DNA from: Acholoe squamosa
Lineage: Eukaryota; Annelida; Polychaeta; Phyllodocida; Polynoidae
Assembly (NCBI GenBank): GCA_949317995.1
Contig: OX439050.1
Location: 5,022,001-5,086,000 of the forward strand
Length of the DNA: 64,000 nucleotides
Reading direction: 5' to 3'
Shown: one piece after another, positions 33,675 through 45,604 of the stretch
Layout of the letters: the number at the start of each line of letters is the position of its first letter
Numbering within the stretch: the stretch's first letter is position 1
Position numbers and translations under genes: made by a program
The notes under the pieces: model-generated
Told to the model about the DNA's origin: nothing
The model's database searches: none
Seen by the model: the letters and a program-made list of their open reading frames with translations, nothing else

Positions 33675-33974
33675 TACCATAATCTCCCGTGTATAAGGCG
33701 CACCCTGCGTATAAGATGCACCTAGAGTTTAAGAATATATGGTTAAAAAAAAGGTAAAAATTCTTAACTTTCATTCTACTGAATGGGTTTTTAACATCTA
33801 AAAACTTATGTGTAACTAAGGCCCCCGGACTCCCCTCATGTTCTTTTTATGAGTTAGCGGGAGTGTAACATATCAACAGAAAGGTCCTAGTTTCCCCATT
33901 TTGAATCCACTTAAAATTACATTAAACATCTATTACTCACTCACTCCGGGCCTTATCCACAAGGTCTCACGGTA
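33675..33974. mobile_element. TA-flanked MITE, 'ggatccgcaag' subtype inverted and worn
   Basis: Starts 'taccataatctcccgtgtat'; interior 'gagtgtaacatatcaacaga' is the inverse of the subtype core. The right end 'ggtctcacggta' is diverged. Confidence 0.6.
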
Positions 33975-34407
33975 CATTATACAAAGGGTCCACTGTTAGT
34001 GCAGGTGAATGGGGAGGAAATACTTCTTATGTCCCTTCATCCTTTTGTGTGGTAAAGATATGAAGCAACTGAAAGGGGAGAGCTCAAATCGCGTGGCTGT
34101 GTTTGTTTTTGACTTGAGGCAAAACATGCGGGTCAAGGGCCCACGGTGCAGAGATTGGTATATAAAGCTGAACCTTTTTCTACTTCCATCCCTTGGCCTT
34201 ACTTATCCTCTCTTTGTGATAGGGTGTAAAATAAGTTATTTGTTTCAGATAACATGCCAGAAAAACTAGGATAGGTCATATTTTATTATTATTACATGTA
34301 TTATCATTTTCGTCTAATGACACCAAAATACATCTGATTGAAGTTGTGCTTGATGACATATTCTGAGGGTGCGTCTTTCATGTGTTACACACTGTTATAT
34401 TTAATAT
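33975..34407. other. No gene recognised
   Basis: An 86-residue ORF at 34009-34269 has no known motif. Confidence 0.35.
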
Positions 34408-34712
34408 GGTAAGGCCCCACCAAATAAATAAGTTGGTCTACAGATGTTGGTTTTGAAAAAATGGTGCGAGCAAGCGAATTTTTTTTTTTTTAAAGAATTT
34501 TTTGGCGTCCAATGGATTCCTTGGTGGAAAAGTGAGGCAAGTGTAAAAAAATTATTTTTAGAAAAAAAATTGACAAACATCACAAAGAGAAATCTTGTAG
34601 AAAGTGAAGCGAGCGAAATCCGTAGACGAGATTTTTTTCAAAGAAAAAAAGAACTTGTTTTTCCGAAAATATGGAGATGGAAATCCGTAGACTAACTTTT
34701 TGGTGTGGCCTA
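34408..34712. mobile_element. GGCCACACCAA MITE, complete copy
   Basis: Left end 'aaggccccaccaaataaata' with 'gttggtctacag', right end 'ccgtagactaac' with 'ttggtgtggcctaa'. About 305 bp, AT-rich interior. Related pieces at 31807 and 61410-61505. Confidence 0.75.
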
Positions 34713-35197
34713 AGATGTCGAGGTATCAAATTATATGATGCATCTTCTGAGGGTGCGCCTTTCATGTGTAGTGGAATGTCAGAGTAGATGCAGAAGGCAC
34801 AAAGTATTACGCAAATTGTGAGACGCAGAAGGAGCATACCTGGTAGGATTAATGAGAGTCGTGATGTCTGGGATATATTTGTCTATGTTGTATTATGTAG
34901 AGGCTTTATAGATTCACCGTAAAAACCTCCCTCAGAAGCCAACCTCGTTCATCAACCGATCCCAAACTTTAGGAGAAATTAAGAAGCCAAATTTGGCATC
35001 ACTTAAATTTGGTCAAACTATAACTCACTTGATTAAAAAAGCGCCCTCATAAGCCGCCCCCCAACTTAAAGAAATGCTAGAAGCGGAATTTGGTTTCAAA
35101 TCTGAAAAAAAATTGGACGGCTTCTGAGAGAGGTTTAACAGTAACGATAAAAAGGCGCCTCCAGGCTGATGAACAAAACGCTGGTGATTAGCATTAT
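34713..35197. other. No gene recognised
   Basis: Unassigned. Confidence 0.35.
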
Positions 35198-35203
35198 GTT
35201 GGT

Positions 35204-35555
35204 CAGGGCTCGACAAATCCCTGTGCCCAATGCCCGTGACTCAAAAAAAAATTCATTGGGCACAAAAAAAATTCAAGTTGTGCCCAATGGGCACAGCTGT
35301 ACAAAAGCTACCAAAGACATCAGCACAAGGCAATGCTGTTGGGTAGTGGGTGTAGTGGTCTCTGAAACTTTAAATGAAGTTATTTCACCAAAAATGTAAT
35401 GAAATGAAATCTTTTTTCAACTTACATCTACAGTTATGTGTGCTCCATTTATCTAAATATGTAATATTGAGTATAGAAAGGGAAAGAGCTTGCCTGCTGG
35501 GCACAACTTTTTTTTGCCCTTGAGCCCAGTCTCTAAACTGATTTGTCAAGCCCTG
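35204..35555. mobile_element. CAGGGCTCGACAAAT hAT-like MITE
   Basis: Ends CAGGGCTCGACAAATC and GATTTGTCAAGCCCTG are inverse. The 6-base duplication gttggt lies at 35198-35203 and 35556-35561. Internal 'gtgcccaatgggcaca' palindrome. Confidence 0.85.
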
Positions 35556-35792
35556 GTTGGTGAATCATGCTGACCCTACAGAAGTGTCTCTACCAGGAGT
35601 TATGATTTTCATCTATACTTATTGTATGTACTGGTATTTATTATTCTGGCAATGCCATATTACTTTTGTATAGATGATCAACCTCTATAGTTTCCCAGTT
35701 TTCTTGTTGTAACGTTTTCCAGATATCAATCTCTGCATTGCTATGTTCTCATGTCTTGGCGGCTTGGTTGATTTCTGGATAAGGTGATTTAA

Positions 35793-36235
35793 CCCTTTAA
35801 ACGCCAATGTCACATTAATGTATCATGCCCATTGGTCGTCATGATACATGAATGAAGCCCTGCTGAGTTACTCGCCGGGACTTCATTTATGCATTAGGCC
35901 AAAACTCCCGGACTGGAGGGTTGCCATGATGCACCAATGAAGTGCTGGTAAGCAGACCCGCTAGCACTTCATTGGTGCATCATGCCGACCGATAAACAGG
36001 ATGCACCAATGAAGTGCTGGTAAGCAGACCCGCTAGCACTTCGTTGGTGCATCATGCCGACCTATAAACATGATGCACCAATGAAGTGCTGGTAAGCAGA
36101 CCCGCTAGCACTTCATTGGTGCATCATGCCGACCTATAAACATGATGCACCAATGAAGTGCTGGTAAGCAGACCCGCTAGCACTTCATTGGTGCATCATG
36201 CCGACCTATAAACATGATGCAGTCCTGCATCAGCA
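35793..36235. repeat. GATGCA hairpin element with a 72-bp tandem expansion
   Basis: Starts at 'ttaaccctttaaacgccaat'. Four copies with a 72-bp period start at 35928, 36000, 36072 and 36144, each a hairpin 'ccaatgaagtgctgg ... ctagcacttcattgg'. Confidence 0.9.
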
Positions 36236-36459
36236 GCTCCTAGAGAGTCCAATATAAAGTAGGAGGACATTGTCCATACACCCAACATACCCCCCCCCCC
36301 CCACGCCAGCTTGTTTTACAGTTCTGATGGAAACTGACGACAGACACTCACCCCCCCCCCTCCCCAGGCACTTTAGGCAGCCACACACACATTATTTTCA
36401 CTCAACAGGTTATTCTCCTGTTTCCCAACCATCATAAAGAAAGGTCCTTAGGGAATGAT
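36236..36459. other. C tracts, no gene
   Basis: C runs near 36292 and 36350. Confidence 0.4.
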
Positions 36460-36765
36460 AATCTTTTAATGATGGGGGGGGGGGCTGGTGAGTTCGAGGG
36501 GGGGGGTTAGAATTTGTTTTGACCCCTCGACCAGGGGGTCATAATTTTTTCGACCCCTTGACCAGGGGGAATCAAAATATTTTCACCTGTTTTCAGCAAA
36601 AACGCCCACGCATTACTATAAGTGAAAAGGGTGCATTCACCCGCGATTTTCGGCCCTTCGGTGGGGGGGGGGGTGAAAAATATTTTGACCTCCAGAGGGG
36701 CCAGAATTTTTTTGCACAAACCCACCAGCCCCCCCCCCTGTTGTTAATAAATGATCACTCCCTTA
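36460..36765. mobile_element. G-tract foldback element
   Basis: Begins with G runs (36473-36510) and ends 'ccccctgttgttaataaatg atcactccctta'. The family also occurs at 42685, 51880, 52990 and 55246. Confidence 0.6.
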
Positions 36766-37192
36766 GTACGCCCCTCCCCGCCCACCTCAGAGTGACACCC
36801 CTTAGTACGCCCCTCCCCGCCCACCTCAGAGTGACACCCCTTAGTACGCCCCTCCCCGCCCACCTCAGAGTGACACCCCTTAGTACGCCCCTCCCCGCCC
36901 ACCTCAGAGTGACACCCCTTAGTACGCCCCTCCCCGCCCACCTCAGAGTGACACCCCTTAGTACGCCCCTCCCCGCCCACCTCAGAGTGACACCCCTTAG
37001 TACGCCCCTCCCCGCCCACCTCAGAGTGACACCCCTTAGTACGCCCCTCCCCGCCCACCTCAGAGTGACACCCCTTAGTACGCCCCTCCCCGCCCACCTC
37101 AGAGTGACACCCCTTAGTACGCCCCTCCCCGCCCACCTCACAGTGACACCCCTTAGTACGCCCCTCCCCGCCCACCTCAGAGTGACACACTG
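36766..37192. repeat. 39-bp minisatellite, about 11 copies
   Basis: The unit ccccttagtacgcccctccc + cgcccacctcagagtgaca is nearly invariant. Its period is 13 codons, which gives long false ORFs on both strands. Confidence 0.95.
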
Positions 37193-37215
37193 TGATGCAC
37201 AACCTATTCTCCTAT

Positions 37216-37451
37216 TACCGTAATCTCCCGCATAGAAGACGCGCTGCGCGTATAAGACGCACCCCAAACTTAGCACATGCATTTTCGCGTATAAGACGCA
37301 CATTTTAATTCTGAAATTTGTAAGATTAGTACATTTCTATAGAAAAATTACCCCTCGTATAAGACGCCCCCCAACTTGAAAAAATCCTATAAGACTCCCC
37401 AGCATTTTGTTTGGCGTAGAGGACGCGTCTTATAAGCGGGAGTTTACGGTA
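37216..37451. mobile_element. TA-flanked MITE
   Basis: Both ends intact; same orientation as copy 1. Confidence 0.85.
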
Positions 37452-38540
37452 CCATGATATTACAGAGAACTACAGATATTGGTTTGACTCATGAAGGTTG
37501 TACATTGTATATTGTGTACATGTATTCAAGACACTGCTTCAGTTTAGGACAAACTTATTGCACTGACTGAGCTGGTAAAAGATAAATAAATTATAGGCGC
37601 CATATAAAAAAATTGTGTTCAGGTAACACTATACACCCTAATTTTCTAGCCATGCTCTACATTTTTTGTGTGTGCCTTTTGGATAAAAAAAAAAGATATT
37701 TGTTGGGCTTTAATATGAGAAAATGGAAAAAAATTAGGAGGATGCCGAGCCGTGATTCCTACCAGATACAGAGACCCACTGTACAGCTGGCACCTTAATG
37801 CTTCTTTTACTGCTCTGTACGTACCACCATTAAACCAAGGACATAAAGTTAACTGTGCAGGGGCAGAGATAATCAAGACATAAGGACCGGGTGTGTGGCC
37901 CGCAGGGGGGGGGGGCACTTCATTTGTTAGAGATATACAGTTTTCATGAAAAATGCATGAACAACATTCACAATTTTTTCCAAACAGACCTAAGATATCC
38001 TAGGCCAAATATAAGATTGTTGTATCAAAAGTGCTCTAATGAGGTTAGGTTTTGGGAGAAACCCCCACGTATGTCAGTCATGCCGAAAACTTTTTCTGAT
38101 ATATTAAGGTACTGTAAGGGTTTGTGGCCTTACGGATCTGGGGGGTTCGGGTCTTACGATTCGAAAGAAAGAGTAAGAGGGTAATTCAAGTGTATGCCAA
38201 CGGTTAGTTTATTTCTTAGTGTACACTCACGGCTGCCGGATGGTATAGAATAAGCAGCTAAGATGGATGGAGAAATGATCTACATGGTGCGGAGGCCTGG
38301 AGGGCCTCTGACGTAGCGGCTGAGCCCTGGGCTTTATATAAGGACCCAGGTGTTCGTCGTCAGATGTCCCCACAGACCCGGATCGGTGCTGCCACCTATC
38401 CGGAACCTGAGGAACGTCCGACGACTCGACTCACCCGCCACGTCAGACGGTACCCAACTCTACGGTTAGACAATACGTACCTCTACAGTACCTTTATAAA
38501 CTTCATTATAACCTGTTTTATACTATGCAAATGTTTAAAA
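37452..38540. other. No gene recognised
   Basis: Includes 'aggcgccatataaaaaaatt' near 37594, a form typical of LINE/SINE tails. The rest has no supported feature. Confidence 0.35.
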
Positions 38541-38716
38541 AAATATTTAACATAAACAATTTTGCAAATATGGCCCTATCTTCGCCTCTAATTGGCCGAT
38601 TTGAAAAATCCTTCACCATTATGAAGCTGGTGTTATGGCAGACCATTGTGGCCTGCGTCCTAAGACCCTACACCAGCCATCAAGATTCTAAGCCGGCGTC
38701 ATTTCGGCAACACTGG
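38541..38716. mobile_element. Fragment of the hAT-like family seen at 25093
   Basis: 'atatggccctatcttcgcct' and 'ctaattggccgatttgaaaa' match the interior of that element. It ends 'ggcgtcatttcggcaacact'. Confidence 0.5.
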
Positions 38717-39128
38717 AGGGTTATCGCTGGTTCATAAAAAAACAAAGGTTCAAGTGCTCCCCTGAGTGTGTGGCAGCAATGTAATACAACTTGTTGTGAA
38801 GCTAGGATCGCTGCTATCAGAAATGTTCTCTCTACATAGAGTCCTTTTAATACAACCAGCATTTTCAGTCAGCACATGATTGTGTTATCACCCTTCTTCT
38901 AAACAATGTCCTAAGTTGATATTATGAACTAGAGATTACATCATGGATCATGAGGTCTTGTAACAAAGTGTCAAATTTGTATTTGTTAACATTTATTGTG
39001 CATCCACTGGGTGGTCTTCTATGAGATGGCATTTGGGATGACTAGACCCTATTACAACGACTTGTATGGCTTAGGTATTACACACCCCCCCCCACCTCAA
39101 CCACCTGATGATCCGTGCAGGAAATGCA
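38717..39128. other. No gene recognised
   Basis: Unassigned. Confidence 0.3.
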
Positions 39129-39423
39129 TACCGTAATCTCCCGCGTATAAGGCACGTCTTATACGAGAGGTTTTAGTTATCCCCAAATCCACAAGGGGGA
39201 CACCAAGATCTTTCTTTTGATATGTTACACTTCCCCTAAGTCCTTATAGGACATAATGTTGGCCAGAGGGGTCTGGGGGACCCTAGGTGCACGTAGCTTT
39301 TTGAATTTTTAAAATCCATTCAGTAGAACAAAAGATATGAATTTTTAATTTTTTTGGCAATATTTTCAAACTCTAGGTGCGCCTTATACACGGGCTGCGC
39401 CTAATACGCGTGAGATTACGGTA
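39129..39423. mobile_element. TA-flanked MITE, 'ggatccgcaag' subtype
   Basis: Both ends intact; interior 'gatatgttacacttccccta' and 'cgtagctttttgaattttt'. Confidence 0.8.
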
Positions 39424-39439
39424 GGTAATTTACGGTAAT

Positions 39440-39560
39440 TCAGATATGGTGAATCAGCTCGTCAGCACTTCATTGGTGCATCATGCTGACACTACACGAG
39501 TGTATCAACGCCATAGCCAGGCTAGCATGATACATGGGTGCAGGATTTACCCTGGGGACT
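39440..39560. repeat. GATGCA hairpin fragment
   Basis: 'cagcacttcattggtgcatc' and following words only. Interrupted by the next element. Confidence 0.55.
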
Positions 39561-39563
39561 GAA

Positions 39564-39910
39564 CAGGGGCGTAGGAAAAGGGGGGGGGGCAGGGGGGCCT
39601 GGGCCCCCCCCCAATCATAAAGGAGGGGGGCCTGATTATGTCTGGGCCCCCCCCAAAATTTACCAAGAAGTCATAATCTAATGTAAAAGCAGCTAAAACT
39701 TTCCATTCCAAATTAGATTAGTATGTTAAAGGGATAGGGAAAATGGAGCCCTGAGCCTCAAATCAGATCTAAAATTCATCAAAAATACTTTTCTATTAAA
39801 TTCTATTATGGGTATGTATAGGCATCATCGCGCTCAAGCCGATAATTCAAGGTGTTCAAATTGGGTCTCCGCTGGGCCCCCCCAATAAAGATTTGCTTCC
39901 TACGCCTCTG
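39564..39910. mobile_element. CAGGGGCGTAGGAA hAT-like MITE
   Basis: Ends CAGGGGCGTAGGAA and TTCCTACGCCTCTG are inverse, with the 5-base duplication ctgaa at 39559-39563 and 39911-39915. G tracts at the left and C tracts at the right. Confidence 0.85.
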
Positions 39911-40440
39911 CTGAAGACAATGCTATGGAGCTTAACTTTGAAGTTTTGAGGCATTATGCCGAACCTAAAGGGTTAACAAACTCTTGATGTCATTAGCTAC
40001 CAAGTGCTATGACTTTTAACCCTTTGATGTCTGCATGATTAGCTCATTTAACAGACACTACTTCCTGGTGGACAGAAACCAGGAAAAATACTTTTCTCGA
40101 CACCTTACGCTGGGAAAAGCGAGCTGCTTAATAGGTCGGAGTACATGACAGCCGCTTATTCAGGGTCATATATGCAGGGATGAAAGTCACAGAGCACAAA
40201 AATCCCTGAAATGGTCCAATATTCACCCCAAAAACCTGGGTTTCTTTATGAAAGTATAGGGCCCTGGAACTTCAAAATCCCTGAAATCAGGGAATTCCCT
40301 GAAGACTTACATCCCTGTATATGAATTGACTCAAAACTCGTCCAAATCCTATAATTTCTTCAAAAATAAAGGTCGGCCCTGTTTCTGCTAGGTAGGGTGG
40401 GGTTACCTGAAACAAACAATTCTTCTTTTTTGGCCTTTAA
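39911..40440. other. No gene recognised
   Basis: Near 40160-40320 the phrase 'atccctgaaat' repeats ('gtcacagagcacaaaaatcc ... acatccctg'), perhaps a worn foldback element. Confidence 0.35.
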
Positions 40441-40595
40441 TACCATAAATTCGCTCGTAGAAAACCACGTCAGACGTCTAGTGCTAGAACCTAACTCAGA
40501 AGGATTCATAAGAAAAAAAAAGTTGTACCATTTTGAAACTTTTAGAATTTTCCACAAACTCGGGAGGTGTGGCTTATAGGAGAGAATTTACGATA
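40441..40595. mobile_element. TA-flanked MITE relative, short
   Basis: Starts 'taccataaattcgctcgtag' and ends 'ggagagaatttacga' + TA. Confidence 0.6.
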
Positions 40596-40739
40596 CTCTA
40601 AACCTGGTGCTGAAATGTGACGGTAGATCCTTGCTGAGGCATCTGCAGGGGTCTTACACCGTTAACATACCAGGTGTTATAATCTGCTGTGGCTATTTGC
40701 CAGTAGAGCAGATGTAATAGGATCATACAGATGCCTAAC

Positions 40740-41380
40740 ACCCATACCTACTTACTGTGCATCATAAATTCGTGCTGGTGTCGGGTTAGGGGGACCGCAG
40801 ACCGCTGACTCGATTGAGAGGATCTGCGAGTATGTCTGATTGAGTCTGACAATTTGAAACATGTTTGATGTTCCTATTCTGATCGCGACCATACTCCTTA
40901 GATACCAATCAATTTTGGCCAATCTGCGGTCGTGTTTAGACTGAAAACCCACCTGTGTACCATCCCTACACTATTCCGAGTTAGCAGGTTGTCCCATGGG
41001 CGCCGCCATTACTGGAGTTGTTATCAGCGAGTTCTACTGATAACACCTATCAGATGGGTACCAGTTGGCCCCCCGAGAGGACCGCAGTGAATTGGCTGAT
41101 AATCAAACCAGCTAAGGCCGTATAGGCCTTGTGTGATGATCCAGGTGTTCCAGGTTAGTGCCGGGTCTATAGGACTCAGTATGGAGGCCTAGTGGAGCCA
41201 CCATTTTGAATTTCGCTGGTTGAGGTGAAACCCACTGATAACACATACCATGATGGGTACCTTGTCCCTGGTTAACAACCACTTCCAGGGACATGCTGGT
41301 CCCATCCTATCAGTTACTATCATTGTGTGTCGCCAGAACCAGCTCCAGACCAGCTAATGGCCAATTCTCACAAGGCCAGC
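40740..41380. repeat. Composite dispersed repeat
   Basis: 40760-40935 resembles the foldback at 51550. 40980-41115 is the 'gcaggttgtcccatgggc' repeat and 41160-41380 the 'gatgggtaccttgtccc' repeat. The last two may be parts of one element. Confidence 0.55.
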
Positions 41381-41505
41381 TATTGTTAAATATGGACACT
41401 AATTATGTTGGTGTTTCTTAGTGCAGACAATTATCATGTTCACCCAGCCATGACGACAGTACACCGTACCCCAGACGTGACTAGTCTAGAACAACCCCCC
41501 CCCCC

Positions 41506-41511
<6 letters not shown>

Positions 41512-41599
<88 letters not shown>
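41512..41599. repeat. (CA)n microsatellite, about 44 units
   Basis: Uninterrupted CA repeat from 41512 to about 41598. Confidence 0.97.
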
Positions 41600-41603
<4 letters not shown>

Positions 41604-41774
41604 ACCGCAGCCCTGGCCTAGTTTGCTTGGATTCTTTGGTAATTACTTAATTACTTGATGACGGACGAATCATCTATTGTTAGATTGGGGAGGGGGGGGG
41701 GGACAATTCCCCCCTAACTATCATGATACCGTAAGCATAATACTTTTGAACTTTAAATCTTTAACCCCCCCCCC

Positions 41775-41957
41775 CCCAAGGGGCGGATCCAGAAGGGTTG
41801 GTCTAGGTGGGGGGCAGAGCCAAGAAAATTTGGTCTAGGAGGGGCACAGCCAGGGTCCAGCCCCACATTTCCTATAGTTAAGAGTTTAATCAAGGCCCAA
41901 TTTCAGGGGCTCTACGGGGGCACGTGCCCCCATGCCACCCCATGGATCCGCTACTGC
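41775..41957. mobile_element. GGCGGATCC-type hAT-like MITE
   Basis: 'ggggcggatccagaagg' at the left and 'atggatccgctactg' at the right are near inverse. Flanks are C/G tracts, so boundaries are loose. Confidence 0.5.
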
Positions 41958-42074
41958 CCCCCCCCCTCTTAAGGAAAATAATAATAAAACAAAAAATGAA
42001 TGGATAGTGAATGACCATGAACTGTCACCATTACCTTGTACTCGCGAAGTAGAGGTTACCAGAAGTATTTAGAG

Positions 42075-42324
42075 TACCGTAATCTCCTGCGTATAAGGCG
42101 CGTCTTTTACGCCAAACAAAATTAAGCTGAGTCTTATACATGGGAGGGACATTGCCTTGAGTTTTTGGTGCGCCTTATAGGGGGGGAGGTATTTTTACTA
42201 TAGAACAGTACTAAAGTAACAAAAATCTGCCCTTAGAGGTGCGCCTTATACGTGAAACAGACCTCCCTGAGTTGGAGGTGCGCCTTATAGGTGAGGTGCG
42301 CCTAATACGCGAGAGATTACGGTA
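42075..42324. mobile_element. TA-flanked MITE
   Basis: Ends TA|CCGTAATCTCCTGCG and CGCGAGAGATTACGG|TA; interior inverted relative to copy 1, as at 12779. Confidence 0.85.
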
Positions 42325-42684
42325 CTTTACCCCCGTAGTTGGGGTGGGGGGTAAGGGGTGTGGAACCAGAAGCCTGTAAAGGGTGGCCTGGGCAGGAGGG
42401 GGACGTCCCGGGGGGGGGGGGGGCGTAAAATACTAACAAGCTTGGATTTCCCTTTGCACTACTACTAGATCTTTGGTTCAAGGTCCATAGAGGGGCGTGA
42501 AAATTTCCCCCGCCTCTACGGGGCTTGCAAAACCGTTGACAACTCCTGAAGGGGGGGGGATGGTGTTAAACTTTTTGCAGGTCTGCACGAAATCTTGCCC
42601 CATCCTCATTGTAAATGCCATTGATGAACAGTGACACTATTGTGTGAAGTTTAAGTTTAGATGGGAAATAGTCGATTTGCTCTA

Positions 42685-42974
42685 AGGGAGTGGTCATTAT
42701 TTATCAACGGGGGGGGGGGGGGTTTCTTTTTACGCCCCCCTCAACGGCAGTCAAAGTTTTTTGCGCCCCCCCCCACGCCGGAGAGTTTTCGCGCCCCTCT
42801 TTGATCTATAGTAGTGCGCAGGCTTTTTTGCTAAAAAGAGGGTGAATTTTTTTAGCCACCCCTCAAGAGGTGTCAAAATTTTTTTAGCCCCCCCTCGGGA
42901 GGGGTCTGTAAATTTTACGCCCCCCCTCAAACCCACCACCCCCCCTGTTGATAAATAATGACCACTCCCTAAAA
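42685..42974. mobile_element. G-tract foldback element, best copy
   Basis: Left end 'aagggagtggtcattattta' followed by a G run, right end C run followed by 'ataaataatgaccactccct'. The inverted ends are about 28 bases long. Confidence 0.75.
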
Positions 42975-44135
42975 CCCTTTTTAAATATCAGTCCCTGCAA
43001 CTTCAATATGAAACACATTCACAATTCCCGGTGCAAACAACGTATCACCTACAAGACTATCCATAAAATCGTAGAGCAGAGACAAACAACACGAGGTGTG
43101 GAATGAATGAAAGATCTTTAAGTTTAAGATGAGTCGTGCTCATCCATGCACTTCACTCATCACAGTGTGAGTGAGTGACAGTGTCAGGAGAGAATGACCA
43201 TCATGTTTTGATTGTCAAATCTATGGACACGCCACATGATACCGCAAAATAACTAAGCAGCACTTACCTAGAAGTCTTGGCCGCTCACCGAATGTCAGAA
43301 ATCCCTGCGTGATAAGCTCTTCTCTTCAGAAACAGTGAAAAATGGTAAATATCCTTTCTACAGACTGCACTGAAAGCAAAACACAGGCAGCGGGCTGCAA
43401 TGCATTCTGGGTTAACAAGTGCGCGCATTTTTTTTCTCAACAGAACTAACAACATAAAATTCTTTATAAAATTATGGCACATGTAATCTGAAGAGGACTA
43501 TCAATTTTTTAAGTCGTGATAAACTGAGTTTATTTCATAATTTTGGAGATAAATAAATCTCGTTGTGGCGTGAACTTTGATCAAAACACCCGCCATCTTT
43601 GAATTTGACAGACGACATTTCTAGACTCTGAATCTTTGTCTCTATTGTAGGTGTGTTTCGCTATGTAGGTTGAATTTAATGTAAAATCAGGTAAGATTGT
43701 ACTTTGAAGATACTATAAAACAACTACAATTGTGATTGTAGTGTATATATTGTCTTAAAACGGTCCAGATCACGTGAAGTTGACATATTATCGCTCACAA
43801 AGACAGTCGGTCAAACTCGCTCCTACTTAGGCTACTAGGCTACCTAGACTATAGGTAGGGAAGGGCACCCAACATTAAATTTTTAACCATCCAATCGAAA
43901 AATTATACCCTAGAAAGAAGAAATCTTTGCCAACATTATGCTTTTTGAATAAATGTAATACAGTTACTAGAAGAGAAGCAATGCATTTTTGAATATAAAA
44001 AAGTTTTTTCTGTCACCTTTTCCTGGTCAATGTCAGCTCAGTGAGGGAAAATTAGGTCAAATCATGCCTCACTGACCACACTCACTGAGTGGTGCACTTT
44101 TGACATTATCTCTTGTAAATGCTCATAATTTTGTC
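42975..44135. promoter_or_regulatory. Low-repeat region, possible divergent transcription start
   Basis: A minus-strand donor (TTCTAG|GTAAGT, exon end 43268) and a plus-strand donor (AATCAG|GTAAGA, exon end about 43692) face away from each other across about 420 bases without repeats. Neither side has a coding start I can support. Divergent noncoding first exons are an inference only. Confidence 0.2.
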
Positions 44136-44330
44136 AAGTCAAGTCAAGTTTAAAAGTTTTTATTTGCTAGGAAAGAGGACGGAGTCATCCTTTCGATGAT
44201 CTCCCCGTATGTCTACCCTAGGGAGCAGTACAGGCTTCAGCTCCAGTACACTCATCAAATGTGTATTACATTTCGGGCTTTGGTTAAACGCCTATAGTCA
44301 GTGTTTACATTACAACTTTATAACAATAAC
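44136..44330 (-). mobile_element. Probable LINE 3' end, minus strand
   Basis: The minus strand reads 'ttaaacttgacttgacttga' at its end, a short tandem tail, after a body with 'gatgactccgtcctctttcc'. This is the form of a CR1/L2-type 3' end. Confidence 0.45.
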
Positions 44331-44830
44331 ATATCTACATAATGAGTACGACATATAGAAGGACGGACCATCGTAACACAGTACATGGACAAATACAAAC
44401 ACCTTAAATCACATACTTGGTTCTTTGACAATTCTCTCCCCACCTTCTACCCGACCCCTATCTTAGTGGGCCCTGGGCATCATTCCATGCAGTGGTCAAT
44501 ATACTACGACCTTGATATAGAAATTGGGGGTTGTCCGCCGTCCATGTGTTATAAAAGTACTGCACCAATTTCTTTTTTATAATTAATTTAAAGCTATCTT
44601 TCTGCACAACCCACCTCAATTCACTGAGCATGGGCCTGATACACAGGGTCAACAACTAGTGCTGTAGATTTTGGGCAAGCTTGCAATATTTTAGGGGCAT
44701 CAGTGCCTCTCGTGCCCAATGAGGGGACTACCAAAGCTAAACCCCCATATACCAATCTGTGACACATCGTCAGTTGCAAGTACAACCTACACAAATCTAC
44801 CGGTAGCATTTTGATTTGAACATATAGATC
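44331..44830. other. No gene recognised
   Basis: Unassigned. Confidence 0.3.
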
Positions 44831-44835
44831 TATGA

Positions 44836-45176
44836 CAGGGTTCTCCACACATAGGGAGTACACGGGCGGGGTTCCCGTGTGCTTTTCCGTGCCGCCCGTG
44901 TGCTTTAGCTGAAAAGCACCGCCTGTGTGCTTTTCAGGAGACTATAAGCTTTCTACACTTTTTTGAATTTTGCAAATCGGACAATTAGAACAGAAGTTAG
45001 GGCTGAAAAAGTAAAATTTGGTTGAAAAATTCCAACAGAATCTATTCTTTTGCCCATTTATAATATAATTTTTCAAAATTCTGTCACAAGACATACCTAT
45101 GTTTTGCCGCTATGATCCACACAACGTTTGTATTTGAAAATTACCTGTATGCTTTTTCATCCTGTGGAGAACCCTG
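44836..45176. mobile_element. CAGGGTTCTCCACA hAT-like MITE
   Basis: Ends CAGGGTTCTCCACA and TGTGGAGAACCCTG are inverse, with the 5-base duplication tatga at 44831-44835 and 45177-45181. The interior shares 'tgcaaatcggacaattagaa' (inverted) with 25093-25433. A 'cccgtgtgctttt' word is repeated near the left end. Confidence 0.85.
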
Positions 45177-45181
45177 TATGA

Positions 45182-45600
45182 CATGTACTGTCCTAGGGTC
45201 ATTTATCTTTAAACACACACGGATACCTGTATTAAACAGTACTTGGTACTTTTCCAATATCGTATTAGGTAGCCATAGTCTATATAAGGTAACACCATAG
45301 TCTTGAAGATCATTATAGCAGTTCTTTCGTCTATACAATACCTGATCTGCATTAGCATCCAGATCTTATTATTCTATGGTCTTAGACAGACCATAGAATA
45401 GTTACAAGAACCATGTTCACAGATGTTGAATCGCCCTTCTAGTGTAGACTTGCTAAAGTCAAATCTATAGCCTAGCCACATATTGCCCTTTTTTACTCAT
45501 AGGATTACACATAGGGTTGCACAGGGACCAACCTATCCTTTTAATATTGGCTGTTAGTGCTTGGACAAAGAAAGTCTACTCACCCTGGATATAGCTGTGA
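45182..45600. other. No gene; small hairpin
   Basis: A perfect-looking hairpin 'attctatggtc ... gaccatagaat' lies at 45370-45400. Confidence 0.4.
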
Positions 45601-45604
45601 AAAC

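Noticed and set aside
35928-36215. Regularly spaced repeats that could suggest a CRISPR array
   Set aside because: Repeats are contiguous hairpins without unique spacers, the genome is eukaryotic, and no cas genes occur.
36519-37303. Pro-rich and Gly-rich ORFs of 150-230 residues
   Set aside because: Created by the 39-bp minisatellite, open in several frames at once.
41405-41650. ORF with a His/Thr run
   Set aside because: Translation of the CA microsatellite.
43285-43482. 65-residue ORF upstream of the donor at 43268
   Set aside because: Its stop lies before the donor and it has no known motif.
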